A DNA stretch of 64,000 nucleotides from SVEL01 sp045126215 (GTDB lineage: Bacteria > Bacillota > Clostridia > Lachnospirales > Lachnospiraceae): NCBI GenBank assembly GCA_045126215.1, contig JBGVOD010000038.1:1-64000 (forward strand). The letters run 5' to 3'. The translations under genes and the position numbers were made by a program. Below, piece by piece: positions 1 to 7,343 of this stretch (position 1 is its first letter; each line of letters begins with the position of its first letter). The notes under the pieces are model-generated. The model was not told where the DNA came from and ran no database searches. It worked only from the letters and a program-made list of their open reading frames with translations.

Positions 1-216
1 TCACACATAATAAGCTTTTTATATTGTATCATAAATATTAATATATCACAAGTATTATTACGTTTTATTAGGCTATTTTATGTTGTTTTTTACTCCATTT
101 TAATATAAACTCATGTTCATTCTGAATTAAATCAAAATATAGCTATTATGCTATATGCAGGTGTAAAACATATTTCTTTATATTTAATTATATAAAATTA
201 TAATGAGCTGATGCTC
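1..216. other. AT-rich intergenic end of window, no gene seen
   Basis: This stretch is very AT-rich and holds no open frame with a credible ribosome site. It lies downstream of the receiver gene that ends at 217 on the minus strand. I see only a 4-bp GAGC/GCTC hairpin beside the stop codon, too weak to call a terminator. Confidence 0.5.
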
Positions 217-618
217 TTAAACCCATTCAAATTCAGCATCCTGCTGTTCACAATACTTTTCAATCATCTTTTTTACAGAACCAAAACTTATTGGTTTTGT
301 AATCATTCCATTAAAACCGGATGCTTTCAAATCACTTTTTGCCTTATTAGACGTATATGCTGTTACTGCAATAATCGGAACAGTTACTGCATCTGGTCTA
401 TCTAATTCTCTTATTTTCTCGGCAGCCTCAAACCCATTCATTTCCGGCATAATAACATCCATAAATACAAGATCATATTCCTTGTTTTTCGACATTTTAA
501 ACTTTTCAATAGCTGTGATTCCATCACACGCTGTATCATACTCAACTTCAAAAGATTTAAGCATTCCTGCAATAAGTTCTGTTGCAAATTGATTATCTTC
601 AACAATAAGTATTTTCAT
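217..618 (-). CDS. Stand-alone CheY-like response regulator receiver
   Basis: This is a 133-residue single-domain receiver (REC) with no output domain. Conserved positions are present: acidic pair E7-D8, phosphoacceptor D54 in the FMDVIMPEMNG stretch, T86 and K108 (TKP). An AAGGAG ribosome site precedes the ATG. Such isolated receivers either pass phosphate to an Hpt protein or bind a partner after phosphorylation by a kinase. No kinase adjoins it here; the nearest is the hybrid kinase at 17716-19899, and any link is only a guess. The next gene upstream in transcription is the EAL protein, 114 bp away, so a role in c-di-GMP signalling is possible but unproven. Confidence 0.9.
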   Translation of the reverse strand: MKILIVEDNQFATELIAGMLKSFEVEYDTACDGITAIEKFKMSKNKEYDLVFMDVIMPEMNGFEAAEKIRELDRPDAVTVPIIAVTAYTSNKAKSDLKASGFNGMITKPISFGSVKKMIEKYCEQQDAEFEWV

Positions 619-732
619 AATATGACTCCTTATAATTTTAAAATATTAATATTTTTATTTAACTTCCCGTTTCTAATAAAACAAGCACTTCTATTGTAAC
701 ATATATTTCTAATTAATTGAACAATCCCTTTC

Positions 733-2748
733 CTATGCATCCTCGGCTACTTTCGCTTCGAATTCATCTACAGGCATTGGTTTCGCAAAATAGTATCCCT
801 GAATAAGGTCACACTCCTGCTTTGCAAGAAAATCCACCTGTTCCCTTGTCTCTATTCCCTCTGCCACAATACGCATATTCAGTTTTTTAGCGAGACTGAT
901 TGCATCACTGACTATCACTTTTCCTTTTCCTTCTTCGTCATTACCTCTAAAGAATTCTGCATCCAGTTTTACCACATCTATAGGTAATTCTTTTAAGGAA
1001 TTCAATGAAGAATAACCTGCACCAAAATCATCCATAGAAACAGTAAAGCCATAACTTTTCATCTTATTCACTATACCTATAAGAGTCTCTTTATCATCAA
1101 AGAATGCACTCTCTGTCAATTCAAGTTCAATAGCATCGTGTGGAACTTTGTAGTAATCCACAATCTCACATATGTGCTCTGCCAGATTTTCTCTTGTAAA
1201 GTGTGCTCTTGATACATTTACAGAAATAGGAACAATATTTTTACCCTGTTCAATCCATCCTGCCTGTAACTTTGCCACTTCTGCAATCATATAATCATCA
1301 AGTTTTGTAATAAAACCATTTTTTTCAAATATTGGAATAAATTTATATGGTGCAATCAATCCCTCTGTAGGGTGAACCCATCTAACCAAAGCCTCTGCCG
1401 CCGCAAGTTTTTCATTGTCAACAGAATACTTTGGTTGGAGATAGACTTTGTACTCGTGGTTTAATAAAGCTCTCTCCATATCATTTTCCACTTTTCGCTC
1501 CCAGAGAAGTTCCTCTTCCATCTCCTTCGTAAAGAAACTTACACTTTCATTATGGAATTCTTCAATCTTTGCCCTTGCTATAGTTGCTCTGTTATAGCTT
1601 TCTGATGGTTCAATTTTTTCCTCATCAGGAATATTGATTCCAGCCTTAAAATAAAGCTTAACATTCGGTCTTTCCTCTGCCATTTGCTTCATGATTTCTT
1701 CAATTCTTTCAACCAATTGCTCCTTGTTCTCATAGCAAAGCAGCATTCCAAAATCACACATTTCATGTCTTGCAAAGGTTTCTTTCTTTGTAACATTTCT
1801 TCTGATTACATCATAAAAATCGCTGACAAGTTTTCTGCCTTCTTTGTTTCCATAACACGAACAATAACTTCTATATTTTTCCATCCGTATATGAACCATG
1901 GCAATATTTACAGACTTACGTCTGTACTTTTTCATTTTCTTTAATGCATCCCCAAGGAAATAATACCAGTTGTTACCGCCTGTCTCTTTATCCGCATAAT
2001 ATAACTTCAACAGTCTTCTCTGGCTTCTCACGAATCTCACAAACATAAAAATGACAAATATCAAGAAAATTAAACATATTAAAGCTATACTTATGCACAC
2101 CAATTCTACAAAAAACACATCCATTGCTGTAATGTGAAGATTCATTGTAACATATGTTACCGTTCCATCATCATTATCAAATCCATAATAACAGGTTTGC
2201 TGGAATACAGACACATTCATAACCTCATTAAAGCCTGCAGATTCACCCATGCTATCTGATAATTTAATTGAATCAATTACCGACTCTTGTATGTATGCTA
2301 TATCCCCATTAGATAATTTTTCAAAAAATGCATTATCCGTAGTATCCAGATAAATCTTAGCATTTTCTGTCGCATTATCATACACATCAGCAAACGGAAT
2401 GTATTCCTTAATATCTGTCTTTAGATCATATAATATTTTACCGTTTTTATATACAATATTTTCATCCTCTGTAATGGTTACCCCCATCATATCATCTACA
2501 ATATTCGAATAATTTGTAAATGCTTCGTCCATAGCAGATTTGTCTTCTATATCTATATCCTTAATCTGACTATAGAATCCGTATGCCCACTTGTAGCCCT
2601 GACTTACCTTACCATTTGTCATGTTGTTTACAATTGCACCGACTATAAGCAATATTGCTATACTAACAAGTAATACAACTATTATTAAAATAATTATTAA
2701 TGGGTATATATGTGTTTTCTTAAGTTTTTCCGGATTATATTTTTTCAT
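733..2748 (-). CDS. Membrane EAL-domain c-di-GMP phosphodiesterase with degenerate GGDEF domain
   Basis: This 671-residue protein has a transmembrane helix near residues 15-40, an extracytoplasmic sensor of about 160 residues, a second helix near 205-240, a degenerate GGDEF-like domain and a C-terminal EAL domain. The EAL domain keeps its catalytic markers: EALVRW at 452, ELTES, the metal-binding D573-D574 pair in SMDDFGAGYSS, VVKLD, and the VAEGIE and QGYYFAKP motifs. It should therefore hydrolyse c-di-GMP. At the GGDEF position only HEMCDFG is seen, so cyclase activity is not expected and a regulatory role is likely. I placed the start at 2748, where GGGGGAAGGA lies 9 nt before an ATG; the frame stays open 29 codons further upstream. 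Confidence 0.9.
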   Translation of the reverse strand: MKKYNPEKLKKTHIYPLIIILIIVVLLVSIAILLIVGAIVNNMTNGKVSQGYKWAYGFYSQIKDIDIEDKSAMDEAFTNYSNIVDDMMGVTITEDENIVYKNGKILYDLKTDIKEYIPFADVYDNATENAKIYLDTTDNAFFEKLSNGDIAYIQESVIDSIKLSDSMGESAGFNEVMNVSVFQQTCYYGFDNDDGTVTYVTMNLHITAMDVFFVELVCISIALICLIFLIFVIFMFVRFVRSQRRLLKLYYADKETGGNNWYYFLGDALKKMKKYRRKSVNIAMVHIRMEKYRSYCSCYGNKEGRKLVSDFYDVIRRNVTKKETFARHEMCDFGMLLCYENKEQLVERIEEIMKQMAEERPNVKLYFKAGINIPDEEKIEPSESYNRATIARAKIEEFHNESVSFFTKEMEEELLWERKVENDMERALLNHEYKVYLQPKYSVDNEKLAAAEALVRWVHPTEGLIAPYKFIPIFEKNGFITKLDDYMIAEVAKLQAGWIEQGKNIVPISVNVSRAHFTRENLAEHICEIVDYYKVPHDAIELELTESAFFDDKETLIGIVNKMKSYGFTVSMDDFGAGYSSLNSLKELPIDVVKLDAEFFRGNDEEGKGKVIVSDAISLAKKLNMRIVAEGIETREQVDFLAKQECDLIQGYYFAKPMPVDEFEAKVAEDA

Positions 2749-2891
2749 GTAATTGTATCCTTCCCCCTGACAATATATTTTCTCTTTAGTGAAAATCCTA
2801 GAAACAAAAATTTCATCTTCATTACAATTATACAAACTTATATCCTCATTAGCAAGTATTCTATGGTAAGAGATTCTTATCTATCTGCTTC

Positions 2892-3185
2892 TTATTCTAC
2901 AATCAGTGCCCTTGCATCAACACTATTAATTCTCTTATACATTATTTTTTGATAAGACTCTGATGCAAAGCAGTTGTCCAATGCTTGTCGGGACGGAAAT
3001 CTGATAATTATGACTCTCTGTGGGTTCCTTTTCGGATGAAGTGAAAAAATCTTCTCTGTCCTCACTAAATACTCACCACCAAAGCTTTCAACAATCGGTT
3101 TAACTTTTTGAATGTAATCATCATACATTTCTCTTCCATTTTTCTCGTTAATGTATGTATCCACAATAAAATAACAGCAATCCAT
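2892..3185 (-). CDS. DUF1330 family protein
   Basis: This 97-residue protein has the DUF1330 pattern: an N-terminal YFIVDTYI strand, a central GGEYLVR segment and a C-terminal ...VIIIRFPS-...-Y-I stretch typical of small dimeric alpha/beta-barrel proteins. Its biochemical role is unknown. The ribosome site AAGGAG lies inside the last codons of the upstream MBL-fold gene, whose stop codon ends just 2 bp before this ATG. The two genes are thus almost certainly co-transcribed and translationally coupled. Together with the TetR gene at 4112-4690 they appear to form a small repressor-controlled unit. Confidence 0.85.
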   Translation of the reverse strand: MDCCYFIVDTYINEKNGREMYDDYIQKVKPIVESFGGEYLVRTEKIFSLHPKRNPQRVIIIRFPSRQALDNCFASESYQKIMYKRINSVDARALIVE

Positions 3186-3187
3186 AT

Positions 3188-4000
3188 CTATTTTCTCCTT
3201 CTACAACATTCTACAGTTTTTGAAAATAGGGGATTTGTCTTCCACATAGGCATATGCAGTCTTTCACAAACAAGACTAACTACATCAGGCAAAGCCATTT
3301 TATCATCTAATTCACAAACACTGTGTTCCAATAGATTTACAATTTCTTTTGCATCCACTATTTTTTTCTTCATCAATTCTAATGTATATGTTTGGTCCCA
3401 AGCCGGATAGAATTTCTCAACATCTGTAAGCTTTTCTAAAATAGACAATGAATTTCTTGTATCATGTAAATTGATAAAAATAGGTATATCTCCTCTTATC
3501 GGTACAGCATCTCCTATAAATACAATATTTCCAACACGATAAGACACCTCATCTACGGAATGTCCCGGTGTTCCAATTACTTCTAGATATATATCATCTG
3601 ACAATTTTATTTTATCTCCATTTTTCACAACATAATCTACAAAAGTGGACTTTCCTGCCAGACTATAAAAATTCGGAATTGGACGTTTCCTAAATTGTAA
3701 ATCAATGTTCTCTATCCATGCACGTTCTCCTTCGCTGGCATATATCTTCGCCCCATATTTTTCACGAAAATAATTTGCTGTACCAATATGGTCCGGGTGA
3801 GCATGCGTTAAAAAAACAGCTTTTACGTCAGTAGGATGATAACCACTTTCTAATATAGCTTTCTCAATCTTCGCCTCACTGCCCGCAACCCCTGAATCAA
3901 TCAGTACACATCCTTTATCTGTTTCGATTAAATATACATACACAAATCTTTCTATTTCTGGTGTAACCTGAAATTCAATCTTTATTTGTTTTACTCTCAT
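3188..4000 (-). CDS. MBL-fold metallo-hydrolase
   Basis: This 270-residue metallo-beta-lactamase-fold hydrolase carries the metal-binding signature HAHPDH at residues 66-71, a downstream GTPGHS histidine and a later FIGDAVP aspartate, as expected for a binuclear metal site. The substrate cannot be named; the family includes thioesterases, lactonases and glyoxalase II-like enzymes. I chose the ATG at 4000, 7 nt after AAGGA, over an ATG two codons upstream that is too close to the ribosome site. It is the first gene of a pair with the DUF1330 gene. A perfect inverted repeat (4034-4051) in its leader matches one in front of the nearby tetR gene, so repression by that TetR protein is likely. Confidence 0.87.
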   Translation of the reverse strand: MRVKQIKIEFQVTPEIERFVYVYLIETDKGCVLIDSGVAGSEAKIEKAILESGYHPTDVKAVFLTHAHPDHIGTANYFREKYGAKIYASEGERAWIENIDLQFRKRPIPNFYSLAGKSTFVDYVVKNGDKIKLSDDIYLEVIGTPGHSVDEVSYRVGNIVFIGDAVPIRGDIPIFINLHDTRNSLSILEKLTDVEKFYPAWDQTYTLELMKKKIVDAKEIVNLLEHSVCELDDKMALPDVVSLVCERLHMPMWKTNPLFSKTVECCRRRK

Positions 4001-4033
4001 ATTCATTTCCTTTCTTGTATTCTATTCCTTTTT

Positions 4034-4051
4034 TGCAAGTGTTCACTTGCA
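4034..4051. promoter_or_regulatory. Probable TetR operator upstream of MBL/DUF1330 genes
   Basis: The site reads TGCAAGTGTTCACTTGCA, an 18-bp perfect palindrome with 8-bp arms. It lies 33 bp before the chosen start of the MBL-fold gene. A second copy differing at two positions sits at 4707-4724 in front of tetR. That a TetR dimer binds here is inference from this pairing. Confidence 0.75.
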
Positions 4052-4111
4052 TATAAACTATTTTTAAACGTGCCTACTTTTTTATTCAGCACGTTAAAAT
4101 CAAACTGTATT

Positions 4112-4690
4112 CTATTTTTCACATATACCAGATACAAAGACCTTGATACTGTTTCTAATATATTTCTCCTTTGAAACACTAACCAATTTGTTTCCAAAAG
4201 AAGCATCCAAAAACACAAACCCAAAATTCATAGAAATAAACTGTAATGCCACGCTCTCCACATCGCAATTACACATTTTTACTGTTGCAATCATTTCTGT
4301 AAAATAGTTCAATAATACTTTTTTTAAAACCATAGGGACTTTCATTATTCCTGGCAAAGCCGCATCTTGTAGTTCTGCTGACCTAAGACCTATTGACACC
4401 TTTACCATCTGTGGTGTTACCTTGTTCATATAAATCTTAGAAAAGAAAATCAGATCTTCTTCTAAATCTCCATGATATGTAAAATCACTCTCTGATAATC
4501 CAGGATTCCACTTTGGCAATTCCATAGCAGCTATCACTATTTCTTTTTTTCCATCAAATCGTCTAAATATGGTGCTTTCATTAACTCCGGCTAATTTTGC
4601 AATATCCTTAGTAGTTGCACCGGAATATCCCTTATCAACAATAAGCGTCATTGTAGCATCCATAATTTTTAATTGGGTTTCATCATACAT
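4112..4690 (-). CDS. TetR/AcrR family transcriptional repressor
   Basis: This 192-residue protein has an N-terminal TetR helix-turn-helix of about 45 residues (TTKDIAKLAGVNESTIFRRF) followed by a helical ligand-binding domain of variable sequence. The start at 4690 is preferred because GGAG lies 9 nt upstream and the encoded N-terminus (MYDETQLKIM) fits the family; in-frame TTG and ATG codons at 4711 and 4705 overlap the operator. A TTGACA-17-TAGTAT promoter at 4724-4752 is followed directly by the palindrome TGCAAGTATTCGCTTGCA. This arrangement indicates autorepression. The same palindrome in front of the MBL-fold gene marks that pair as its target. The inducer is unknown. Confidence 0.9.
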   Translation of the reverse strand: MYDETQLKIMDATMTLIVDKGYSGATTKDIAKLAGVNESTIFRRFDGKKEIVIAAMELPKWNPGLSESDFTYHGDLEEDLIFFSKIYMNKVTPQMVKVSIGLRSAELQDAALPGIMKVPMVLKKVLLNYFTEMIATVKMCNCDVESVALQFISMNFGFVFLDASFGNKLVSVSKEKYIRNSIKVFVSGICEK

Positions 4691-4706
4691 ATTCTTCAAC
4701 TCCATT

Positions 4707-4724
4707 TGCAAGTATTCGCTTGCA
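4707..4724. promoter_or_regulatory. Probable TetR autoregulatory operator
   Basis: TGCAAGTATTCGCTTGCA is an 18-bp near-perfect inverted repeat that touches the -10 box of the tetR promoter and ends 16 bp before the start codon. It shares 16 of 18 positions with the palindrome at 4034-4051. Confidence 0.78.
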
Positions 4725-4752
4725 TACTATCATGTATAAAAAAATATGTCAA
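4724..4752 (-). promoter_or_regulatory. Promoter of tetR gene
   Basis: TTGACA (4747-4752) and TAGTAT (4724-4729) on the minus strand are separated by 17 bp, a near-consensus vegetative promoter. Confidence 0.75.
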
Positions 4753-4768
4753 CAAAATACGTAAATCA

Positions 4769-5222
4769 TCAGTCACTTACTTTATTATTAATTCCATTTA
4801 CGATATCTACATAGAAAAGTCCATCTCGGTTGCAATAGAATAGAATTCTTTTTACTCCGCTTATCTTAAATAACGCCTCTGCATTTCCCTCCGGATAAAG
4901 CTTTACCATGACAATGAATAACTGCTTCTCCCATACTATGAATCACATTACCACAGATTGGACAAATATAAAATTTGGATTTTAACATATTTGCAGATAC
5001 ATTTGAATTATAGACGGCATTTCCAGAAATCAATTCTGTAACTGATACACAAAATGCTTATGCTATAGGCTCAAGCAATGTGATATCCGGATATCCTTTG
5101 GCATTTTCCCACTTTGAAATGGTCTTGTCACTTACTCCAAGCTTATCTGCTAATTGTAATTGTGTTATTTTGTTTTTTTCACGCAGTTCTTTGATAACTG
5201 CACCTGTAACATATTGGTTCAT
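4769..5222 (-). pseudogene. Decayed XRE-type regulator with zinc-ribbon and C-terminal domain
   Basis: An ATG at 5222 follows a GGAGGTGG ribosome site and opens a clear XRE helix-turn-helix (ITQLQLADKLGVSDKTISKW). Codon 55 is TAA (5058-5060), interrupting the frame after LLEPIA. The same frame then continues as AFCVSVTELISGN and a zinc-ribbon-like CPICGNVIHSMGE stretch. It is finally lost near CHG, and a neighbouring frame encodes VKLYPEGNAEALFKISGV and FYCNRDGLF up to a TGA at 4769. From memory, intact relatives in clostridia have about 190 residues and carry a linker of some 50 residues between CHG and LYPEGNAE. I infer one nonsense mutation plus one internal deletion that changes frame. 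No functional full-length product is expected, though a 54-residue HTH peptide could be made. Confidence 0.82.
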
Positions 5223-5335
5223 TTTTTCCACCTCCAAAACAATAATAACCTTCCTGCCATATTTTTTTGTACCTACAGAAAGTAGAGTTAGAAAAAATTA
5301 GTATCCAATAAGTGCTGTTCCATTTATTTCCATTT

Positions 5336-6256
5336 CTACATGTTCTCTTCCAATATCCTCAGTCCATTCTCCACACTTGTTCCTAGTATCTCCTGTGTTT
5401 TTTTGAAATCATAAACCTCGTGTAATTTATCATGAACTTCAAACAGCTTCTCTTTCCCATATTTCTGAATAAACACAGCCTGTGCTTTGCATGCATTTGC
5501 ACCATCGTTATCAGGCTTATAGAATCCTTTGACACAGCTTGCTAATTCTTTACATTCATAACAACCGTCAATTCCCTTCTCCTGACAACATTCAATATTT
5601 GGACATCTTCCTGACTCATGAAATGCCCCATATGAGCAGCTGCTAAATACAGAACGACATCCTCCACACCATTCTCCAAGGAAACAATGATTGCAGGAAA
5701 ATCCACAAAACGCAATCATATCAACATCTTTTCTTGCAGCCTTTACAATCTTAGCCTTCCACTTTGCACCATTATTATAGCGTCTGTCCTTTTCTATTCC
5801 CTCTATTGCAAGAGCTTTTCTATATACACGTGAATCCTCACCATTGATATCTTTTTCCATTTTGTAAAATTCATATCCGTATTTTTCATACAAACCAATA
5901 TGATTTGTAGAAATATATATGTATTCTCTCTCCATAACGGTTGCAATACTCTCTGCATAATCTAAAAGCATTCCAGCATAATGATTTCCTCTATGATCAG
6001 GAAATGTATACACAAATCCAATCCATGGCGATAAATTTGTCGGCTGTATATCATCCAACGGAGCAAAGGTACAAAATGCAATTAGTTCATCCCCCTCTAC
6101 AAGCATTGGTACTAGTGCTGTTTCACCAACCATTTGTTTAAGTTTTTTTTCACTTAAAAGATAATACAGGTATTGTCCTGCACTCCAATCACATCTTTTT
6201 ATTTCATTTAGCCAATGCTCTTTCTTTTCTGTTGTAAAATATTCTATTATTTCCAA
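5336..6256 (-). CDS. GNAT acetyltransferase fused to DUF3795 cysteine-rich domain
   Basis: The first half of this 306-residue protein is a GNAT N-acetyltransferase domain, with the acetyl-CoA loop in the FPDHRGNHYAGMLLDYAES region and the end strand NHIGLYEKYGYEFY. The second half is a DUF3795 domain rich in cysteines (AFCGFSCNHCFLGEWCGGC and further Cys pairs), likely metal-binding. I chose the TTG at 6256: GGAGGG lies 6 nt upstream and the product then begins LEIIEYF, as remembered for relatives. An ATG at 6301 in the same frame lacks a ribosome site. The substrate is unknown. The gene stands alone between the decayed regulator and the tandem repeat array. Confidence 0.85.
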   Translation of the reverse strand: MEIIEYFTTEKKEHWLNEIKRCDWSAGQYLYYLLSEKKLKQMVGETALVPMLVEGDELIAFCTFAPLDDIQPTNLSPWIGFVYTFPDHRGNHYAGMLLDYAESIATVMEREYIYISTNHIGLYEKYGYEFYKMEKDINGEDSRVYRKALAIEGIEKDRRYNNGAKWKAKIVKAARKDVDMIAFCGFSCNHCFLGEWCGGCRSVFSSCSYGAFHESGRCPNIECCQEKGIDGCYECKELASCVKGFYKPDNDGANACKAQAVFIQKYGKEKLFEVHDKLHEVYDFKKTQEILGTSVENGLRILEENM

Positions 6257-6301
6257 ACTTATCCCTCCTAGCTGTATTTGATAGGCAATTTCACCATTCA
6301 C

Positions 6302-6476
6302 AATAATATTCCTAATCTATATTATATTCTTAACCTATATTCTTAACCTATATTATATTCTTATTTCCAAGAATATCAAATTATTTATTGTTTGTATGTT
6401 TGTTGGTTTGTATGTTTGTTGGTTTATTGTCATCCTATAAAGATTAAAATTTCATTTAATAAAGTACATCAAGGAA
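6302..6476. repeat. AT-rich leader with short direct repeats
   Basis: This non-coding stretch upstream of the GNAT gene holds two perfect copies of a 16-bp unit (TTTGTATGTTTGTTGG at 6391-6406 and 6407-6422). It also holds overlapping repeats of the form CTATATT and TTCTTAACC at 6311-6360. No gene is seen. The repeats suggest slippage rather than a defined regulatory site. Confidence 0.6.
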
Positions 6477-6865
6477 TTTTCGGCTATAACAAGCTAAAAT
6501 AAGACTGTAAAGCCGAAATATTCAGAAGAAACAATCATAAAAAAGTGAAATAACAAAGATTTTTCGGCTATGGCAAGCCAAATTAAGACTTCAAAGCCGA
6601 AATATTCAGAAGAAACAAATAATACAATAGTGAAATAACATAGATTTTTCGGCTATGGCAAGCTAAATTAAGACTTCAAAGCCGAAATACTCAGAATTAA
6701 CAAGCAACACAATAGAGAAATAATAAAGATTTTTCGGCTATAACAGGCTAAATCAAGACTTCAAAGCCGAAATATCCAAAATTAACAAACAATAAAAATG
6801 GAAATCAAGAAAAATAGCAAAGAATTTTCGGCTATGACAAGCTAATTAAGACTTCAAAGCCGAAA
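6477..6865. repeat. Tandem array of about 85-bp units with inverted-repeat cores
   Basis: Five units begin at 6477, 6561, 6646, 6731 and 6825, giving spacings of 84, 85, 85 and 94 bp. Each has a core of 41-42 bp that opens with TTTTCGGCTAT and closes with AAAGCCGAAA, so CGGCT and AGCCG can pair in every unit. The inner part (for example AAGACTTCAAAG) is also conserved. The spacers between cores resemble each other (CAGAAGAAACAA..., GTGAAATAACA), so this is tandem duplication of the whole unit. No T-run follows on either strand, so these are not ordinary terminators. The array lies downstream of ssrA. Confidence 0.9.
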
Positions 6866-6880
6866 TATCCAAAATTAATG

Positions 6881-6900
6881 GAGTAGGCTGACACCTACTC
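6881..6900 (-). terminator. Possible ssrA terminator hairpin
   Basis: GAGTAGG and CCTACTC form a perfect 7-bp stem with a 6-nt loop, 47 bp beyond the tmRNA 3' end. The following minus-strand sequence (CATTAATTTTGG) has only a weak T-run. Confidence 0.5.
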
Positions 6901-6946
6901 GATTTTACACACAAACATTACGCACTATCGTGCTCCATGTTATTAA

Positions 6947-7282
6947 TGGAGATGACGGGAGTCGAACCCGTGTCCAAAAGCCCATTCAATGTTCTTCTAC
7001 TATCATAGTCAGTTATATTACATTCCCTCCTCACTTAGGAAACTAACAGCCTAAGCGATTTAGTAGCTTCTAAATCTATTACCTGCCAGAAGCATCACAG
7101 ATAATGTTCCCTACAAAGTCGATGCCTTAATCCTAGCTGTAGGAGGCTAAGTTAAGACAGCTGCAAACTAGGCAGCGTATGCTAAATTTTCTTCAGCGTT
7201 TATATTTAAGTTTGCCATTTAACGCATTGCATACGGATAGCTTCACCATCTTCAAGACCCCTGTCGAAGCCTTTACATCCCC
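6947..7282 (-). ncRNA. ssrA: Transfer-messenger RNA (tmRNA)
   Basis: The 5' end GGGGATGTAAAGGCTTCGAC and the 3' end GGGTTCGACTCCCGTCATCT form the tRNA-like half: GGGGATG pairs with CATCTCC and the T-arm is intact. CCA is not encoded. The messenger part opens at a GCA resume codon (7215) and encodes ANLNINAEENLAYAA before TAG (7168-7170). The tag thus ends in YAA rather than the common LAA. With SmpB it rescues stalled ribosomes and marks the product for proteolysis. The gene lies in a secG-rnr-smpB-ssrA neighbourhood, interrupted here by a patatin-like gene. The length of 336 nt is normal. Confidence 0.96.
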
Positions 7283-7314
7283 TGATATCAAAGGATTTTA
7301 ATCATCAGGATATT

Positions 7315-7343
7315 ATAATACCTAATAATATAACCTGTGTCAA
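7315..7343 (-). promoter_or_regulatory. ssrA promoter
   Basis: TTGACA (7338-7343) and TATTAT (7315-7320) are 17 bp apart on the minus strand. The -35 box overlaps the TGA stop codon of the patatin-like gene. A CCTGAT/ATCAGG pair between the -10 and the mature tmRNA 5' end may guide 5' processing. Confidence 0.8.

Noticed and set aside
4003..4224. 73-residue minus-strand frame between tetR and the MBL gene
   Set aside because: It overlaps the end of tetR in another frame and spans the operator; no ribosome site or known motif.
6477..6865. CRISPR array
   Set aside because: The spacing looks CRISPR-like, but the spacers resemble one another, the repeats vary, the unit is 85 bp and no cas gene is present.
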